A stretch of DNA of 64,000 nt from Flavobacterium panacis (GCF_024649945.1 NZ_JANKMS010000008.1:124001-188000); one strand, 5' to 3'; shown: positions 9,527 to 19,800, counted from the stretch's first letter. Translations and numbers: made by a program. The notes: generated by a model from the sequence alone, not told the origin.

Positions 9527-10384
9527 TTATTCGTAAATAAACGTTTTTTCTGTTTTTACAATTCCATTTTCTTCAATTTGAGAGCATGAAATTGGAAAGT
9601 TTAATTTGTTGTATTTGTATTTTCTGCTTACTGCAACTAAAGCTGTTGAAGATGGACTGAAATTCATTTCATTATTATAAGAGATTGCTTCAAAAGCAAA
9701 TTCTTCTTCGTGATATGAAATCATTGGTACAATTACTTTGTAATTATCACCAAACAGACTTTGAACAATCAATTGATCTGCCGATTTTTTATCATCGTAA
9801 GTAAAGGTTTTTGAAATTTTATCTCCAACTAATCCTTTGTGTTTGGACACATTATCGTTTACATAAACGTATTCTAATTTTCCAATAATCGCTTTGTTTC
9901 TATCGCGCGAAGTACGTCTTACAATGATTCCATTTTCCACAAGATATTCAATATCATCTACTAAATTCTGGTGATTAGTGCTCTTTTTTGTTGTTACTTT
10001 TACTCGAGCACCTTCATACATAAACGAAACTGTTTTTGTAATGTAATTTGGTCCTTCCTGATATTTCTTTACAAATTTGGTAATGTTGTTATCAGCGTTG
10101 TAGGTATAATTTATAACTTCTTTCCAGTCACTTCCAATTTTATCTTTTACGGTCATATCCAACAAACCATTTTTGTTGTAATAAAAGTGCTGCACTACGT
10201 CTGAAGTTGTAATTGTTTGAAGTTTACCCTCTTTAAAGACCATTGTTTTATTTACAATTTCACCGTCTTTAGAGTTTTGATAATTTGTTTTTACAATGTT
10301 GATCTGCTTTAGTCTAACATTATCTTGACTATGCATCAAGAATGGAAACACCATCAGTATGATGGCAATAAAGTAGGTTTTCAT
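9527..10384 (-). CDS. Secreted protein with RHS/YD-like strands, unknown function
   Basis: The chosen start is the ATG at 10384, which gives a clean signal peptide (MKTYFIAIILMVFPFLMHSQ). The frame is open 10 codons further upstream (10414), but that adds a charged tail before the signal. The 285-residue product contains loose repeats such as YYNKNGLLDMTV and YTYNADNNITKFV, as in bacterial YD-repeat lipoproteins. No enzyme motif. Function unknown. Confidence 0.75.
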   Translation of the reverse strand: MKTYFIAIILMVFPFLMHSQDNVRLKQINIVKTNYQNSKDGEIVNKTMVFKEGKLQTITTSDVVQHFYYNKNGLLDMTVKDKIGSDWKEVINYTYNADNNITKFVKKYQEGPNYITKTVSFMYEGARVKVTTKKSTNHQNLVDDIEYLVENGIIVRRTSRDRNKAIIGKLEYVYVNDNVSKHKGLVGDKISKTFTYDDKKSADQLIVQSLFGDNYKVIVPMISYHEEEFAFEAISYNNEMNFSPSSTALVAVSRKYKYNKLNFPISCSQIEENGIVKTEKTFIYE

Positions 10385-10520
10385 GTGATATTTGTATTGA
10401 TTTGGGATGACCAAAATACAAAATTCAATTAAATTTTAAGGATTAGAAGTACAAAAACTACAAACTTTTCAATAAAATGATAAAAACCAACAGATTAATT
10501 TACGTTTTAAAGATTCAATT

Positions 10521-11870
10521 TCACTTTTCTCCAAATATCTTAATATCATCAACCATAAAAGCGCCGTTTAATGTTTTGTCTTTTCCAGAACCGATGTATT
10601 TAAATCCTATGGATATATTTCCTGAATATGCCGAAAGATCAATTCCGCCCGAACTTATAAATTGACGGGAAGGAGTAGAAAGCGATGGAACTTTTGCTTC
10701 GAGTTTTGTCCATTTTGCTTTGGTTACGCTTGAACCGTCAAAATTGGTTGAGACGTAAACTTCCAGCGTATTTAATGGCGAGTCCAATTTTAAATCATGT
10801 TGTGCACTTCTAAAAGAAAGCACCACGTTTTTGTACCCACTTAAGTTTATTTTTGGAGTAACAAGCCAAGCAATATTTTCGGCAGCTGTTGTGCTTGTGG
10901 TATTAAACTCCGCATAACCATTGCCAGAATACACCATGCTTTTCCATAGTTTTGCAGCCTTTTCTACAATATTACTCCAACCAGGAAGTGCAAAATTGAC
11001 ATTGTTTGTAACTGACTGAAAATCTTCTGAAAAGAACGGAGTGTTTCTTTTCCCATTCATGACAACATCACTTTCAGATCGAATCATTAATTGATAATCG
11101 GATCCGAATTTGGTTAAAACTCCGCGAACTTTTCCGCTTCCCTCAGGAACAAAATGATCTGCGAATTTTGCATAACTGCTCGATCTAAAAATAACCTGAT
11201 TTCCTGTTTTATCTCTCAGATACCAATTTGTAGAACCGCCAACATTATTAGATTCTTCAAAATAGTGACGCCCTAAAGCAGCTTCAGTAAATTCTACATC
11301 ATTTAATTCTATTAAAGTGTTCAATTTACTGTCATTGAGTGCTTCTTCTATGGAAAGTGACTGTACTAACAAATTTTCGTCAATTATGGTACACGAAGCA
11401 TTGAGGACATTTTTATATTCATTTTGAGAAATTCTTCCAATAGTTGGATCTCCAGAATTACTTACATACAAACTCCCAATTCTTAAACCTCCATAATACA
11501 AATCTGTAAACTGATTTTTAAGTTTGACATAAACTTTATTTCCTGGTCGATAATCAATATAAGTATTTGAAGCATCAATCGGAACACTAAAACCAATTGC
11601 AGGTATATTAGGTTTTGCTTCTGTTTGAAAGGAAATTGTTTTGAAAAAATTTCCTTCTTCATCGCTTGAAACCACATAAGCTTCAATTATATCATCGTAC
11701 AAATATTGTTTAGCGACATTACCTGAAAGCTCCTGCACTTTTTCAACGGTTTTGTTTACTACTAAATCAGGTTGAGTACAGATTAATTTTGGTGTTTCAG
11801 TTTCATTATTACAACTGCTAATTCCTATTAGTACAACTACAAGAAATGAATTTAAAAATGTGTTTTTCAT
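10521..11870 (-). CDS. DUF5689-type lipoprotein with C-terminal beta-sandwich
   Basis: A 449-residue lipoprotein: the signal ends VLIGISSC, so the cysteine near residue 20 is lipidated. The N-terminal two thirds (EAYVVSSDEEGNFFKTISFQ, then RGVLTKFGSDYQLMIR) fit DUF5689, an OB-like domain often paired with TonB receptors. The last about 170 residues (SEDFQSVTNN...LPGWSNIVE, ending MVDDIKIFGE) look like a choice-of-anchor/cleaved-adhesin beta-sandwich that may bind ligand or surface. It follows the receptor gene after 17 bases and is surely co-transcribed. Confidence 0.85.
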   Translation of the reverse strand: MKNTFLNSFLVVVLIGISSCNNETETPKLICTQPDLVVNKTVEKVQELSGNVAKQYLYDDIIEAYVVSSDEEGNFFKTISFQTEAKPNIPAIGFSVPIDASNTYIDYRPGNKVYVKLKNQFTDLYYGGLRIGSLYVSNSGDPTIGRISQNEYKNVLNASCTIIDENLLVQSLSIEEALNDSKLNTLIELNDVEFTEAALGRHYFEESNNVGGSTNWYLRDKTGNQVIFRSSSYAKFADHFVPEGSGKVRGVLTKFGSDYQLMIRSESDVVMNGKRNTPFFSEDFQSVTNNVNFALPGWSNIVEKAAKLWKSMVYSGNGYAEFNTTSTTAAENIAWLVTPKINLSGYKNVVLSFRSAQHDLKLDSPLNTLEVYVSTNFDGSSVTKAKWTKLEAKVPSLSTPSRQFISSGGIDLSAYSGNISIGFKYIGSGKDKTLNGAFMVDDIKIFGEK

Positions 11871-11887
11871 GACAATTCAATTTTGAT

Positions 11888-14710
11888 TTATAAACCAATT
11901 GTGAGATTTAAAAAATAAGTTCTACCGTATCCGTAATAATATTTTGAACCAAATGATGGAGTTCCGCTTGAAACATCCTGATTTAAGACTCTAAAATTGG
12001 CATTCCTTGCTTGTTCAAATCCGCCAGTTTTATAGATTGTATTCATAACATTATTTATGCTTGCAAAAAGTCCGATGTATCTTTTATGGATTCGCCAAGA
12101 TTTTCCTCCATTAATATTCAGCAATGTTACAGGAGCAAACTGTTCTTGTTTTAAAAGTTCATTTCCTCTCTCAGAAGTGGCTTCTGGAAACGGAAAAGAA
12201 TTTGCAGGATTGATATAGAATTGAGAGGTTCTGGAAATAGGTGAAACATCAATATAGTTTTCCGCCAAATAATTGATATTAGCACCAATCCACCAAAATT
12301 TAGAATCACGATATTCCAAGCCAAAAGAATAAGCCTTTTGAGGAGTTCCGGGCTGTTTGTAATTTTTAAGATAGGCTTGTCCAAAATCAAAAGTAGTAGC
12401 TTTGTTATCTTTTGATAGATTTGCATCATTTGTAATCATCACATTCGGATTACTGTTGTATACATAATTTCCCCACGCGACAGCTAAAGTCGTTTTTAAC
12501 GTTGATGTAATTTGATAGTCACAACTTAGTTCTGCGCCAGTATTTTTCTTGTCTAAATGTGTAAGGGTCTGACTCACGAAAGCATCTGTCGCATCATAAC
12601 CAGCTCCATTATCAAAAATTCCTTCGGCATAGAAAAAGGAAATTTTAGACGTATTTTTAATCAATGCATAATAAGCCGTTAGTCGCAATTTTAGCTTAGA
12701 CGAACGGTAAACATAATTAGCATCGGCACTGGAAATATTTTCGCTTTCAATCCCGTCTACTATCGAATTATTTAATCTTGAATTTGAGAATGTATTCCGA
12801 AGTGACGGCGCTCTTGTCAAATGCGCCGCATTAAAAAACAACAATTGTTTTCCTGAAATTTTATAAGTGAACCCGCCCTTAAAACCAAAATTTTCAAAAT
12901 TTACTTTTTGGCTCTTTCCTAAAGAAGTAGTAGGATAAAGTCCGTTTTGATACAATCCTTCTCTCTGATAATCCGACATAGAATACGATTGTGCCAAATA
13001 AAATTCTGTCTTGTTATAGCTAAATTTGAATTGTGTAAAAGCATCTAAAGTATTGGCCAGAAAATTATAATTGTATCCATAAGTATCTCCTTTTTGCACT
13101 TTTCTATCTGGATGCAACAAATCGGATTGCGATAAGTTTCCTTTGTAAAATGGATCAATATCTTCGAAATATTCTCCGCCTAAAAGATCCAATAAATATT
13201 GAAAATTATGGGATTTTAATTTCTTAAGAGTAAAACCTCCATCAAAAGAAATAGTAGGCGTAATCTGTATGTTCAAAGTTGAGTTTACCACAAAAGTCTT
13301 GTCATCTGTTCTATCTTCATACAAAACATAATGGCTTTTTGAGGCTTCGTAACCATTTTCAGTTGGTTTTTGATTGGCAAAATACATGGAATTCCAATCT
13401 ATTTGAGAATGGGTCAAAAAAGCCGTTTTATTTTTCTCAGCATTTTCATAATCTGGTGTAAAATCACCTGAAAATTCTCCCTGATCTTTCGCATAAAGCG
13501 AACTAAAATAACTCGGCATTTTTCTATAATAAACCGGATCAGGACTATCTGCATTTTGATAATCAATGTTGCTGTTTCCTACTTTTCCAAATTGATACGA
13601 AACACTCGAATTCAGATTTGCTTTGTCATTAATTTTTAAATAATGATTGAGCATCAATAAAGGTTCTTGAACATTTTTAGTTCTTGCATTCCGTTTTTTT
13701 CCATTCTGAAATCCCCAATACGAATTGTACTTTTCGCCCATCAGATTGGTAACTTCGCTTGTATTTGCCGAATTTTTTCCACGTGAATTTGGAGTATAAA
13801 ATCCTGTGAAATTCAATGAGTTTTTATTGTTTAATTTCTTTTCAACACTAATAAAAAAAGAATCTGCGTCAAAATTGGTTCCTTCAAAATAACCTTCATT
13901 GGCCCATCTTTTTCCTGCAGAAATCACATAAGCCCAACCAGAAGAATTCATTCCCGAAGCTTCAGTAGCCACTGCGCGCCAACTATAAGATGCATTACTG
14001 CCAGAAAATGTAAGTGACATTCCTTTTCTATATAATGAAGCTCTTGTAGAAATTTGCTGTGTTCCTAAAATTCCGCCAAAAGTATAATTGGAAACAGCTG
14101 TACCAATTGAAAATTCCTGATTTCGAAGCACATTATTCAAACCTCCCCAGTTGTTCCATTGTGGTCTGCCATCGTAGATTTTATTCATGGTCATTCCATT
14201 GAGCATCATGGTTCCGTTTTCACTGTCTAAACCTCGAACTCTGAAACGGGCTTGCCCCCAATTGAATGCTGCAGTTTTCATAAACGCATCTCTTGAAGAT
14301 TGCAACATACCTGATGTCATTTCTGAAGAACTGTTATCGTCAGAAAAATCATTGTCTGATAGAGTGATTAATGCAGCGGGAACTTCATCTGAATAAGTGT
14401 CTTCTAATTGTAAAATTCCAAGATCTATATTTTGTCCTGAATTGGATTTTACTTTCAAAAGAAAATCTTTATACCCTTGACTTCTCAGCAAAAGTAAATC
14501 TTCTTTTTGGGGAAATATATGAAGTTCAAATTTCCCTGTTTTTGATGTGAGTTGCATCACAGCGGTATTCTGTATGGTTACCACTACATTTTCCAGCGGA
14601 TTTTGCGTTCGGGCATCAATAACAATTCCTGAAACCGTAATTTCTTTTTGTGAAAAACCAAAATTAAAAAACCATACAATAAAGAAGACTGTGTATTTTT
14701 TTACCATCAA
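11888..14710 (-). CDS. TonB-dependent outer-membrane receptor with carboxypeptidase-D-like N-domain
   Basis: A 940-residue protein: signal peptide (about 1-21), a carboxypeptidase regulatory-like domain (ITVSGIVIDARTQNPLENVVV, about 23-105), a plug domain (ARFRVRGLDSENGTMMLNG, about 150-250) and a long beta-barrel. It imports an unknown ligand across the outer membrane using TonB energy. It lacks an adjacent SusD, so it is not a classical polysaccharide pair. The DUF5689 lipoprotein downstream is the likely partner. ATG at 14710 or at 14707 could be the start. Confidence 0.92.
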   Translation of the reverse strand: MMVKKYTVFFIVWFFNFGFSQKEITVSGIVIDARTQNPLENVVVTIQNTAVMQLTSKTGKFELHIFPQKEDLLLLRSQGYKDFLLKVKSNSGQNIDLGILQLEDTYSDEVPAALITLSDNDFSDDNSSSEMTSGMLQSSRDAFMKTAAFNWGQARFRVRGLDSENGTMMLNGMTMNKIYDGRPQWNNWGGLNNVLRNQEFSIGTAVSNYTFGGILGTQQISTRASLYRKGMSLTFSGSNASYSWRAVATEASGMNSSGWAYVISAGKRWANEGYFEGTNFDADSFFISVEKKLNNKNSLNFTGFYTPNSRGKNSANTSEVTNLMGEKYNSYWGFQNGKKRNARTKNVQEPLLMLNHYLKINDKANLNSSVSYQFGKVGNSNIDYQNADSPDPVYYRKMPSYFSSLYAKDQGEFSGDFTPDYENAEKNKTAFLTHSQIDWNSMYFANQKPTENGYEASKSHYVLYEDRTDDKTFVVNSTLNIQITPTISFDGGFTLKKLKSHNFQYLLDLLGGEYFEDIDPFYKGNLSQSDLLHPDRKVQKGDTYGYNYNFLANTLDAFTQFKFSYNKTEFYLAQSYSMSDYQREGLYQNGLYPTTSLGKSQKVNFENFGFKGGFTYKISGKQLLFFNAAHLTRAPSLRNTFSNSRLNNSIVDGIESENISSADANYVYRSSKLKLRLTAYYALIKNTSKISFFYAEGIFDNGAGYDATDAFVSQTLTHLDKKNTGAELSCDYQITSTLKTTLAVAWGNYVYNSNPNVMITNDANLSKDNKATTFDFGQAYLKNYKQPGTPQKAYSFGLEYRDSKFWWIGANINYLAENYIDVSPISRTSQFYINPANSFPFPEATSERGNELLKQEQFAPVTLLNINGGKSWRIHKRYIGLFASINNVMNTIYKTGGFEQARNANFRVLNQDVSSGTPSFGSKYYYGYGRTYFLNLTIGL

Positions 14711-14910
14711 AAAGCCAATTTACTTTGAAAATTAGTTTTGGATTCTAATCCTTAATTCAAAAGATAAAATTGGTTTTTGGAAAGAGAGTTTTACTTTAAG
14801 CAGCTCAACTCTATATTCAAAAATAAACAAAATATTTAATTATAGGTAAATTCTTTCAAATTTATTTTAATCTAATGTGAAGTTATGAAAAGTGTTAATA
14901 CAAAATAGAT

Positions 14911-16131
14911 TTAAGCAGAAGTTCTAATTTTAGAAACCATAAAAGCAATCAGAACTCCAAAAATTCCGATAAAAGCAAAAGAAAATTGCAATCCGAAACT
15001 TTGTGCAATATGTCCAATTACTGGAGGTCCCATCAAAAAACCTAAGAAACTAACACTTGAAACGATCGTTAAGGCTTCTCCTGGTGGCACTGTTGGATTT
15101 TTTCCTGCAATGCTATAAACAGTAGGAACAATAGTTGCAACTCCTAAACCAACAAACATAAAAGCAATCGTACATGGAATAATATAAGGAAGAAAAACAG
15201 CGGTAAAAAGTCCTGCTGAAATCATCACACCACTGATTTGCATGACGCGTTCACGTCCAAATTTATTGATTAATCCGTCTCCTAAAAATCTTCCGCTGGC
15301 CATCATAATCATAAAAGAAGTATAACCTAAAACTACTAAAGGTCCTGGCGCTTTCACGATATCTTTAAAGAAAACTCCGCTCCAATCAAACATTACTCCT
15401 TCACTTGCCATACTGCAAAATCCGATAACTCCCAACCAAAGCAAAGCCGAATCTGGTTTTACAAATAGTTTTTTTCCTTCTGGTTTTGCTTTTGCTTTTT
15501 CTTTAGCTCTCACCAAAAATTTGAAATTAAGCGCCACCATAATCAAAACGATTCCTGCCACAATCATAAAATGATGCAACGGACTTAATTTTAAAGCCAG
15601 CATTCCTAAACCTACCAATGCTCCTGTGAATCCTGCAAAACTCCACATTCCGTGAAAAGACGACATGATTGTTTTTTTGAATAAAACTTCGGTATAAACG
15701 CCTTGTGTATTTACAGCGATATTGGCAAGATTTCCGAAAACACCAAACAAAAATAATCCGAGAGATAATTGCAATGATGTTGTTGCGAGACCTAAATTAA
15801 TTAAGCAGAAAACGTACATTATTAAAGAGAAAATCAAAATACGATGGCTTCCAAATTTGGTGACCATTTTTCCTGAAAACGGCATAACAATAAGCTGCCC
15901 AACCGGAAGTGCAAAAAGTATTGAACCCAAGTCTCCTTCGGTTAAATGCAATGCAGTTTTTATATCTGGAATTCTGCTGGCCCATGTGGCAAAACTTAAT
16001 CCCATTCCGAAATAAAACATTCCAACGGCTAATCGAATTCGGTTTAAATAAGAAGCTTTTGCCTCTCTAAATACTTTTTTGATTTTTCCTTTGGTTTGAA
16101 AAAGCGCTAACGGGTTAAAATTTATCAGCAT
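14911..16131 (-). CDS. MFS transporter
   Basis: A 406-residue inner-membrane protein with about 12 hydrophobic segments and the major-facilitator layout, including the first-loop pattern GKMVTKFGSHR after the second helix. It begins with GMGLSFATWASRIPDIK, found in a Bacteroidota/proteobacterial MFS group with poorly known substrates. Single gene, separated from the oxidoreductase by a terminator and an inverted repeat. Substrate unknown. Confidence 0.88.
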   Translation of the reverse strand: MLINFNPLALFQTKGKIKKVFREAKASYLNRIRLAVGMFYFGMGLSFATWASRIPDIKTALHLTEGDLGSILFALPVGQLIVMPFSGKMVTKFGSHRILIFSLIMYVFCLINLGLATTSLQLSLGLFLFGVFGNLANIAVNTQGVYTEVLFKKTIMSSFHGMWSFAGFTGALVGLGMLALKLSPLHHFMIVAGIVLIMVALNFKFLVRAKEKAKAKPEGKKLFVKPDSALLWLGVIGFCSMASEGVMFDWSGVFFKDIVKAPGPLVVLGYTSFMIMMASGRFLGDGLINKFGRERVMQISGVMISAGLFTAVFLPYIIPCTIAFMFVGLGVATIVPTVYSIAGKNPTVPPGEALTIVSSVSFLGFLMGPPVIGHIAQSFGLQFSFAFIGIFGVLIAFMVSKIRTSA

Positions 16132-16318
16132 ATTGAATTTTTATAGAATGTTGATCAAAAATACTAAAAACGCGTGGTAAAGTACATAAAGCTTAAAGTT
16201 ATACACAACATACAACGTTATTGTTTATAAATTGAAAGGTTATTATTTCAAATCTTCTTATTAAAATTACAATTTTTAGGCTTTCGTAGAATCACCTGCT
16301 TCATTTTTTTATTGAAAC

Positions 16319-16359
16319 AAAAAAGGGACTATCTCAAAGTCAAGAGCGTCCCTTTTTTT
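16319..16359. terminator. Intrinsic terminator
   Basis: Stem aaaaaagggac/gtccctttttt with an 18-base loop, between the oxidoreductase (ending 16435) and the MFS gene. Confidence 0.8.
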
Positions 16360-16372
16360 ATGGATTTCTTTG

Positions 16373-16425
16373 TTCCGTAGGAATGTTGATATCTCAGATT
16401 GCTTAAATCAGACATTCCTACGGAA
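16373..16425. repeat. Inverted repeat with perfect 14-bp arms (ttccgtaggaatgt)
   Basis: ttccgtaggaatgt at 16373-16386 and its exact complement at 16412-16425, loop 25 bases. It sits right behind the terminator and just before the oxidoreductase stop. Probably a mobile-like palindromic intergenic element. Confidence 0.75.
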
Positions 16426-16434
16426 TGATACTTC

Positions 16435-17478
16435 TTATGATATGATGATCACTTTTTGCTGTGCGTTACTTGCAATTGCCGCTTCTATAATCTGCATGAC
16501 TTTTACCCCTTCATCTGCTGTAACAGGTTCTTTGGTATGGTTTGCAATCGAATCGTAAACGCCGTCGAAGAAACTGAAATAATTTCCCTGAAGCGTTGGG
16601 ATTTTTTCTCTAACAATTTTACCATCAATTTCGGTATGTAGAAGTCCTTGTAACGCTTCATCTTCTGTTCCCCAAGAATCTAGATTTGGTTTCTTACCTA
16701 CTTTCAAATCATCTTCCTGAACATCACCACGAGGTTTTAGGAAAGAACCTTTTTTGCCATGAACCACATACGCTGGATTGGCTTCTCTCACAAAAAATCC
16801 TGCTTTTAAACGGACTCTGAAATTCGAATAAAACAAAGTTAAATCGATCCAATCGTCTACAACAGAATTTTCTCTGGTTACACGAATGTCTCCAAAAACT
16901 GATTTTGGACACCCGAATAAGCTTACTGCCTGATCGATAATATGCGGACCTAAATCTTTTAAAACTCCTGCTCCATCGTTTGCCGTTTCTTTATGCACCT
17001 TTGGACTCAATAATGGATTGTATCTGTCAAAATGAAATTCAGCTTCGACTAAATCACCCAAAACGCCTTCGTCTATAACCTTCTTAACGGTTTTAAAATC
17101 ACTATCCCATCTTCTGTTTTGAAAAACGGCTAGTTTCACTCCTTTGTCTTTTGCGATCTTTGCCAACTCTTTTGCTTCGGCAACTGTTGTGGTAAAAGCC
17201 TTTTCTACAACTGCATGTTTTCCTGCCAAAAGTACTTTTTTAGCATATTCGTAATGCGTTCCAACTGGAGTGTTTACAATCACTAAATCGACATCATCGT
17301 TTAATAATTCGTCTAGCGAAGCGTAACTCTTTACGTATGGATAATCTTCCTGAATTAATTTTTTGCTTCTTTCCCAAGAACCTAATAATTCAAATCCTTC
17401 ATGAATGTCTAAAAACGGAGCGTGAAAAACTTTCCCCGACATTCCGTATGATAATAATGCTGTTTTTATCTTTTGCAT
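16435..17478 (-). CDS. Gfo/Idh/MocA family NAD(P)-dependent oxidoreductase
   Basis: The start is placed at the ATG at 17478 (MQKIKTALLSYGMSGKVFH), giving 347 residues. The frame stays open to 17565, but that extension is encoded by an inverted repeat and is unlikely to be translated. The N-terminal Rossmann fold has SYGMSGKVFHAPF. EKAFTTT stands where the family has EKP. The C-terminal half is the sugar-binding alpha/beta domain (GAGVLKDLGPHIIDQA). Likely acts on a sugar or related polyol; substrate unknown. Confidence 0.9.
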   Translation of the reverse strand: MQKIKTALLSYGMSGKVFHAPFLDIHEGFELLGSWERSKKLIQEDYPYVKSYASLDELLNDDVDLVIVNTPVGTHYEYAKKVLLAGKHAVVEKAFTTTVAEAKELAKIAKDKGVKLAVFQNRRWDSDFKTVKKVIDEGVLGDLVEAEFHFDRYNPLLSPKVHKETANDGAGVLKDLGPHIIDQAVSLFGCPKSVFGDIRVTRENSVVDDWIDLTLFYSNFRVRLKAGFFVREANPAYVVHGKKGSFLKPRGDVQEDDLKVGKKPNLDSWGTEDEALQGLLHTEIDGKIVREKIPTLQGNYFSFFDGVYDSIANHTKEPVTADEGVKVMQIIEAAIASNAQQKVIIIS

Positions 17479-17494
17479 TGGTATAGTTTTTTTG

Positions 17495-17576
17495 TTTGCC
17501 ACGAATTGCACAAATTTCCACGAATTAAAATTTTTATATGTATTGATTTGTGTTAATTCGTGCAATTCGTGGCAAA
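17495..17576. repeat. Inverted repeat with 17-bp arms (tttgccacgaattgcac)
   Basis: tttgccacgaattgcac (17495-17511) pairs perfectly with 17560-17576. It fills the gap between the oxidoreductase and the flavin oxidoreductase genes and would fold in their shared transcript. Confidence 0.8.
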
Positions 17577-17582
17577 AACATT

Positions 17583-18653
17583 TTAAAGTTTAGCTCTTTC
17601 GTATTGTTTTGGCCATTGAATATCGTCGTTTAGTTCTTTGGCGAAATCTAAAGGCAAGTTCGGATTTCTCAATGATTCTCTGGCGAATAAAATTAAATCG
17701 GCTTGGTTATTATTTAGAATTTCTTCTGCTTGTTGGGCTTCTGTAATTAATCCGACTGCGCCTGTTGCGATGTTCGCTTCTTGTTTTACTTTTTCTGCAA
17801 AAGGAACCTGATAACCTGGACCTAATGTGATTTTTTGATGTGAAACCAATCCGCCTGACGAAACATCGATTAAATCTACTCCTTTTTCTTTTAATATTTT
17901 AGAAAGCTGAACAGATTCTTCTGGATTCCATCCGTTTTCTGCCCAATCTGTTGCTGAGATTCTAACGATTAAAGGAAGATCCGAAGGCCATTCTGTTTGA
18001 ACGGCTTCTACAATTTCTAAGGTAAAACGAATTCTATTTTCGAAACTTCCTCCATATTCATCGGTTCTAACATTCGTTAAAGGCGACAAAAATTGATGTA
18101 ATAAATAACCATGAGCGGCATGAATTTCTAAAACCTGATATCCTGCTTCAACTACTCTTTTGGTAGCCGATTTAAAATCGGAAATCACTTTTTGAATTCC
18201 GTTTTTGTCTAAAGCTTCTGGCAGAAATGGTTCGCCTTCATGATACGGAATCGCACTTGGTGCAACGGTCTGCCATCCGCCTTGAGCGAAATCTAATTTT
18301 TTATTTCCCAACCAAGGAGAAGAAACACTGGCTTTTCTTCCGGCATGAGCCAATTGAATTCCTGGAATCGAATTTTGAGAAACAATAAAGGCGTTGATTT
18401 GTTTTAATTTTTCGATATGCTCATCTTTCCAGATTCCAAGATCTGAAGGAGAAATTCTGGCTTCTGGAGAAACCGCAGTGGCTTCCTGAATAATCAATCC
18501 TGCACCACCAGTAGCGCGACTTCCTAAATGAACGAGATGCCAATCGTTTGCAAATCCGTCAATTGCAGAATACTGGCACATGGGCGAGATAGCAATTCTA
18601 TTTTTTAATGTGATTTTTTTTATGGTGAGAGGAGAAAATAATTTCGTTGCCAT
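17583..18653 (-). CDS. Old-yellow-enzyme family NADH:flavin oxidoreductase, YqjM-like
   Basis: FMN-dependent TIM-barrel ene-reductase, 356 residues. SPMCQYSA with C26 matches the redox-tuning cysteine of the YqjM class. HAAHGYLLHQFLSP and NVRTDEYGG are the usual active-site and phosphate-loop motifs. The family reduces alpha,beta-unsaturated carbonyls; the natural substrate is unknown. It is upstream of the Gfo/Idh gene on the same strand. Confidence 0.93.
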   Translation of the reverse strand: MATKLFSPLTIKKITLKNRIAISPMCQYSAIDGFANDWHLVHLGSRATGGAGLIIQEATAVSPEARISPSDLGIWKDEHIEKLKQINAFIVSQNSIPGIQLAHAGRKASVSSPWLGNKKLDFAQGGWQTVAPSAIPYHEGEPFLPEALDKNGIQKVISDFKSATKRVVEAGYQVLEIHAAHGYLLHQFLSPLTNVRTDEYGGSFENRIRFTLEIVEAVQTEWPSDLPLIVRISATDWAENGWNPEESVQLSKILKEKGVDLIDVSSGGLVSHQKITLGPGYQVPFAEKVKQEANIATGAVGLITEAQQAEEILNNNQADLILFARESLRNPNLPLDFAKELNDDIQWPKQYERAKL

Positions 18654-18821
18654 ATGTTGTAACTTTTAGTGTTTTGTACTGTCTTAAAATGACAATATTT
18701 TTTAGAAAAGTAAAGTTACGGCATCTTGGTAAATAGAGAAATCGAAATGTTTATTAATTAACAAACATTTAAATTAAAAGCTGCTTATTCTCTTGATTTA
18801 AATAAAGGAAAATTATTTCAT

Positions 18822-18998
18822 CTATTTTTTACTACTCAGATTTTTAACAGCAATCGCATAGACGGCTAAGGTTAACATTAACCCATTAGAAACTCCAATT
18901 AAAAAAGAACAAATATGATTTTCAGGATATCTTCTTACTATTAAAACAAGTATCAATAGCAATAACAAAACAAAAAATGGAATAATCTTTTTTTTCAT
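18822..18998 (-). CDS. Small membrane protein, RYPENH family, copy 2
   Basis: A 58-residue reading frame with two hydrophobic stretches (about 5-21 and 32-50) separated by VRRYPENHICSFLIG. It shares that loop with the 55-residue protein at 24190 (LRKYPENHFYSFSLG), so the two are paralogues at either end of the bacteriocin locus. Probably inner-membrane. A role in immunity is an inference from position only. It lies downstream of one copy of a 34-bp direct repeat. Confidence 0.7.
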   Translation of the reverse strand: MKKKIIPFFVLLLLLILVLIVRRYPENHICSFLIGVSNGLMLTLAVYAIAVKNLSSKK

Positions 18999-19081
18999 AA
19001 CAGAATTACTTTTATTTATATAACAACAAAATCAATCTTTTGTTAGAATAAAATTAGTGTCTAATTCTTAAACAAGAATCT

Positions 19082-19115
19082 TCAATAAGTTTTAAATCTA
19101 TCAGAATAAGATATT
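19082..19115 (-). repeat. 34-bp direct repeat, left copy
   Basis: Matches 25461-25494 at 31 of 34 positions (shared core tatcagaataaga, 19099-19111). It lies upstream of the small membrane protein gene at 18822, as the right copy lies upstream of the HTH gene. It may be a shared operator or a trace of duplication. Confidence 0.65.
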
Positions 19116-19155
19116 TCCCTTAATACAAATAAATCACAACTTGTTTTTTGAAGTA

Positions 19156-19800
19156 CTAACTAAAAAGCCTTTTCTCTATTTCTAAAAACTCATTCCTTTC
19201 AAATTCACTTACCTTTTTATCCTTCAACAGAAAAATACTATCACAATCTTTATAAAGGATTTCCAAAATATGAGACGAAATTAAAACAATACTGGTTTTC
19301 GAAAGTTCCCGAATGTAGTTCATTAACAAATAGTTCGATTCTAAATCTAATCCATTAAAAGGTTCATCTAAAATATAGATTAAAAAGTCTTTCTGAAAAA
19401 CGGCATTCAGGTAGGTTTTCTTTTTCATTCCTGTAGAAAATTCACGAATTAACTGGTTTTCCGGAACTTCAAAAATTTCATTAAAAACAAACGTCTTCAG
19501 ATCTAATAAATGGGCATAAAAATCGTAAAACTCATTAGCAGTAAGTTCGTCATAAATTGGAGGTTCGGTTGGAACCCAGCCAGCATTTTGCAACAGTAAC
19601 TTTTCATCATTTAGAAAAGAATTCCCTTTATAACCCTCAAGTCCTAAAATACATTTAAAAAGCGTTGTTTTTCCGTGACCATTTTTACCAATAACACCAT
19701 AAATTCCAGGCTTTTCAATATGGATTTCAATATCTTCTAATATCAATTTACTGCCGTATTTCTTTTGATCAATTTGAATCTTCAGCATATTTAATGGCAT
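19156..19800 (-). CDS. ABC transporter ATP-binding protein (bacteriocin locus)
   Basis: A 214-residue single nucleotide-binding domain: Walker A GKNGHGKTT, a signature replaced by REFSTGMKKKT, Walker B FLIYILDEPFNGLD, then SSHILE (H-loop). The diverged signature (STGMKKK) is typical of efflux and immunity ABC pairs. It overlaps the permease gene by up to 32 bases (20 if the ATG at 19788 is used), so the two form one transporter. Likely role: removal of bacteriocin from the producer's membrane (inference). Confidence 0.88.
   Translation of the reverse strand: MPLNMLKIQIDQKKYGSKLILEDIEIHIEKPGIYGVIGKNGHGKTTLFKCILGLEGYKGNSFLNDEKLLLQNAGWVPTEPPIYDELTANEFYDFYAHLLDLKTFVFNEIFEVPENQLIREFSTGMKKKTYLNAVFQKDFLIYILDEPFNGLDLESNYLLMNYIRELSKTSIVLISSHILEILYKDCDSIFLLKDKKVSEFERNEFLEIEKRLFS

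Noticed and set aside
17479..17565. N-terminal extension of the Gfo/Idh/MocA protein
   Set aside because: It is encoded by an inverted repeat and lies before the normal Rossmann start.
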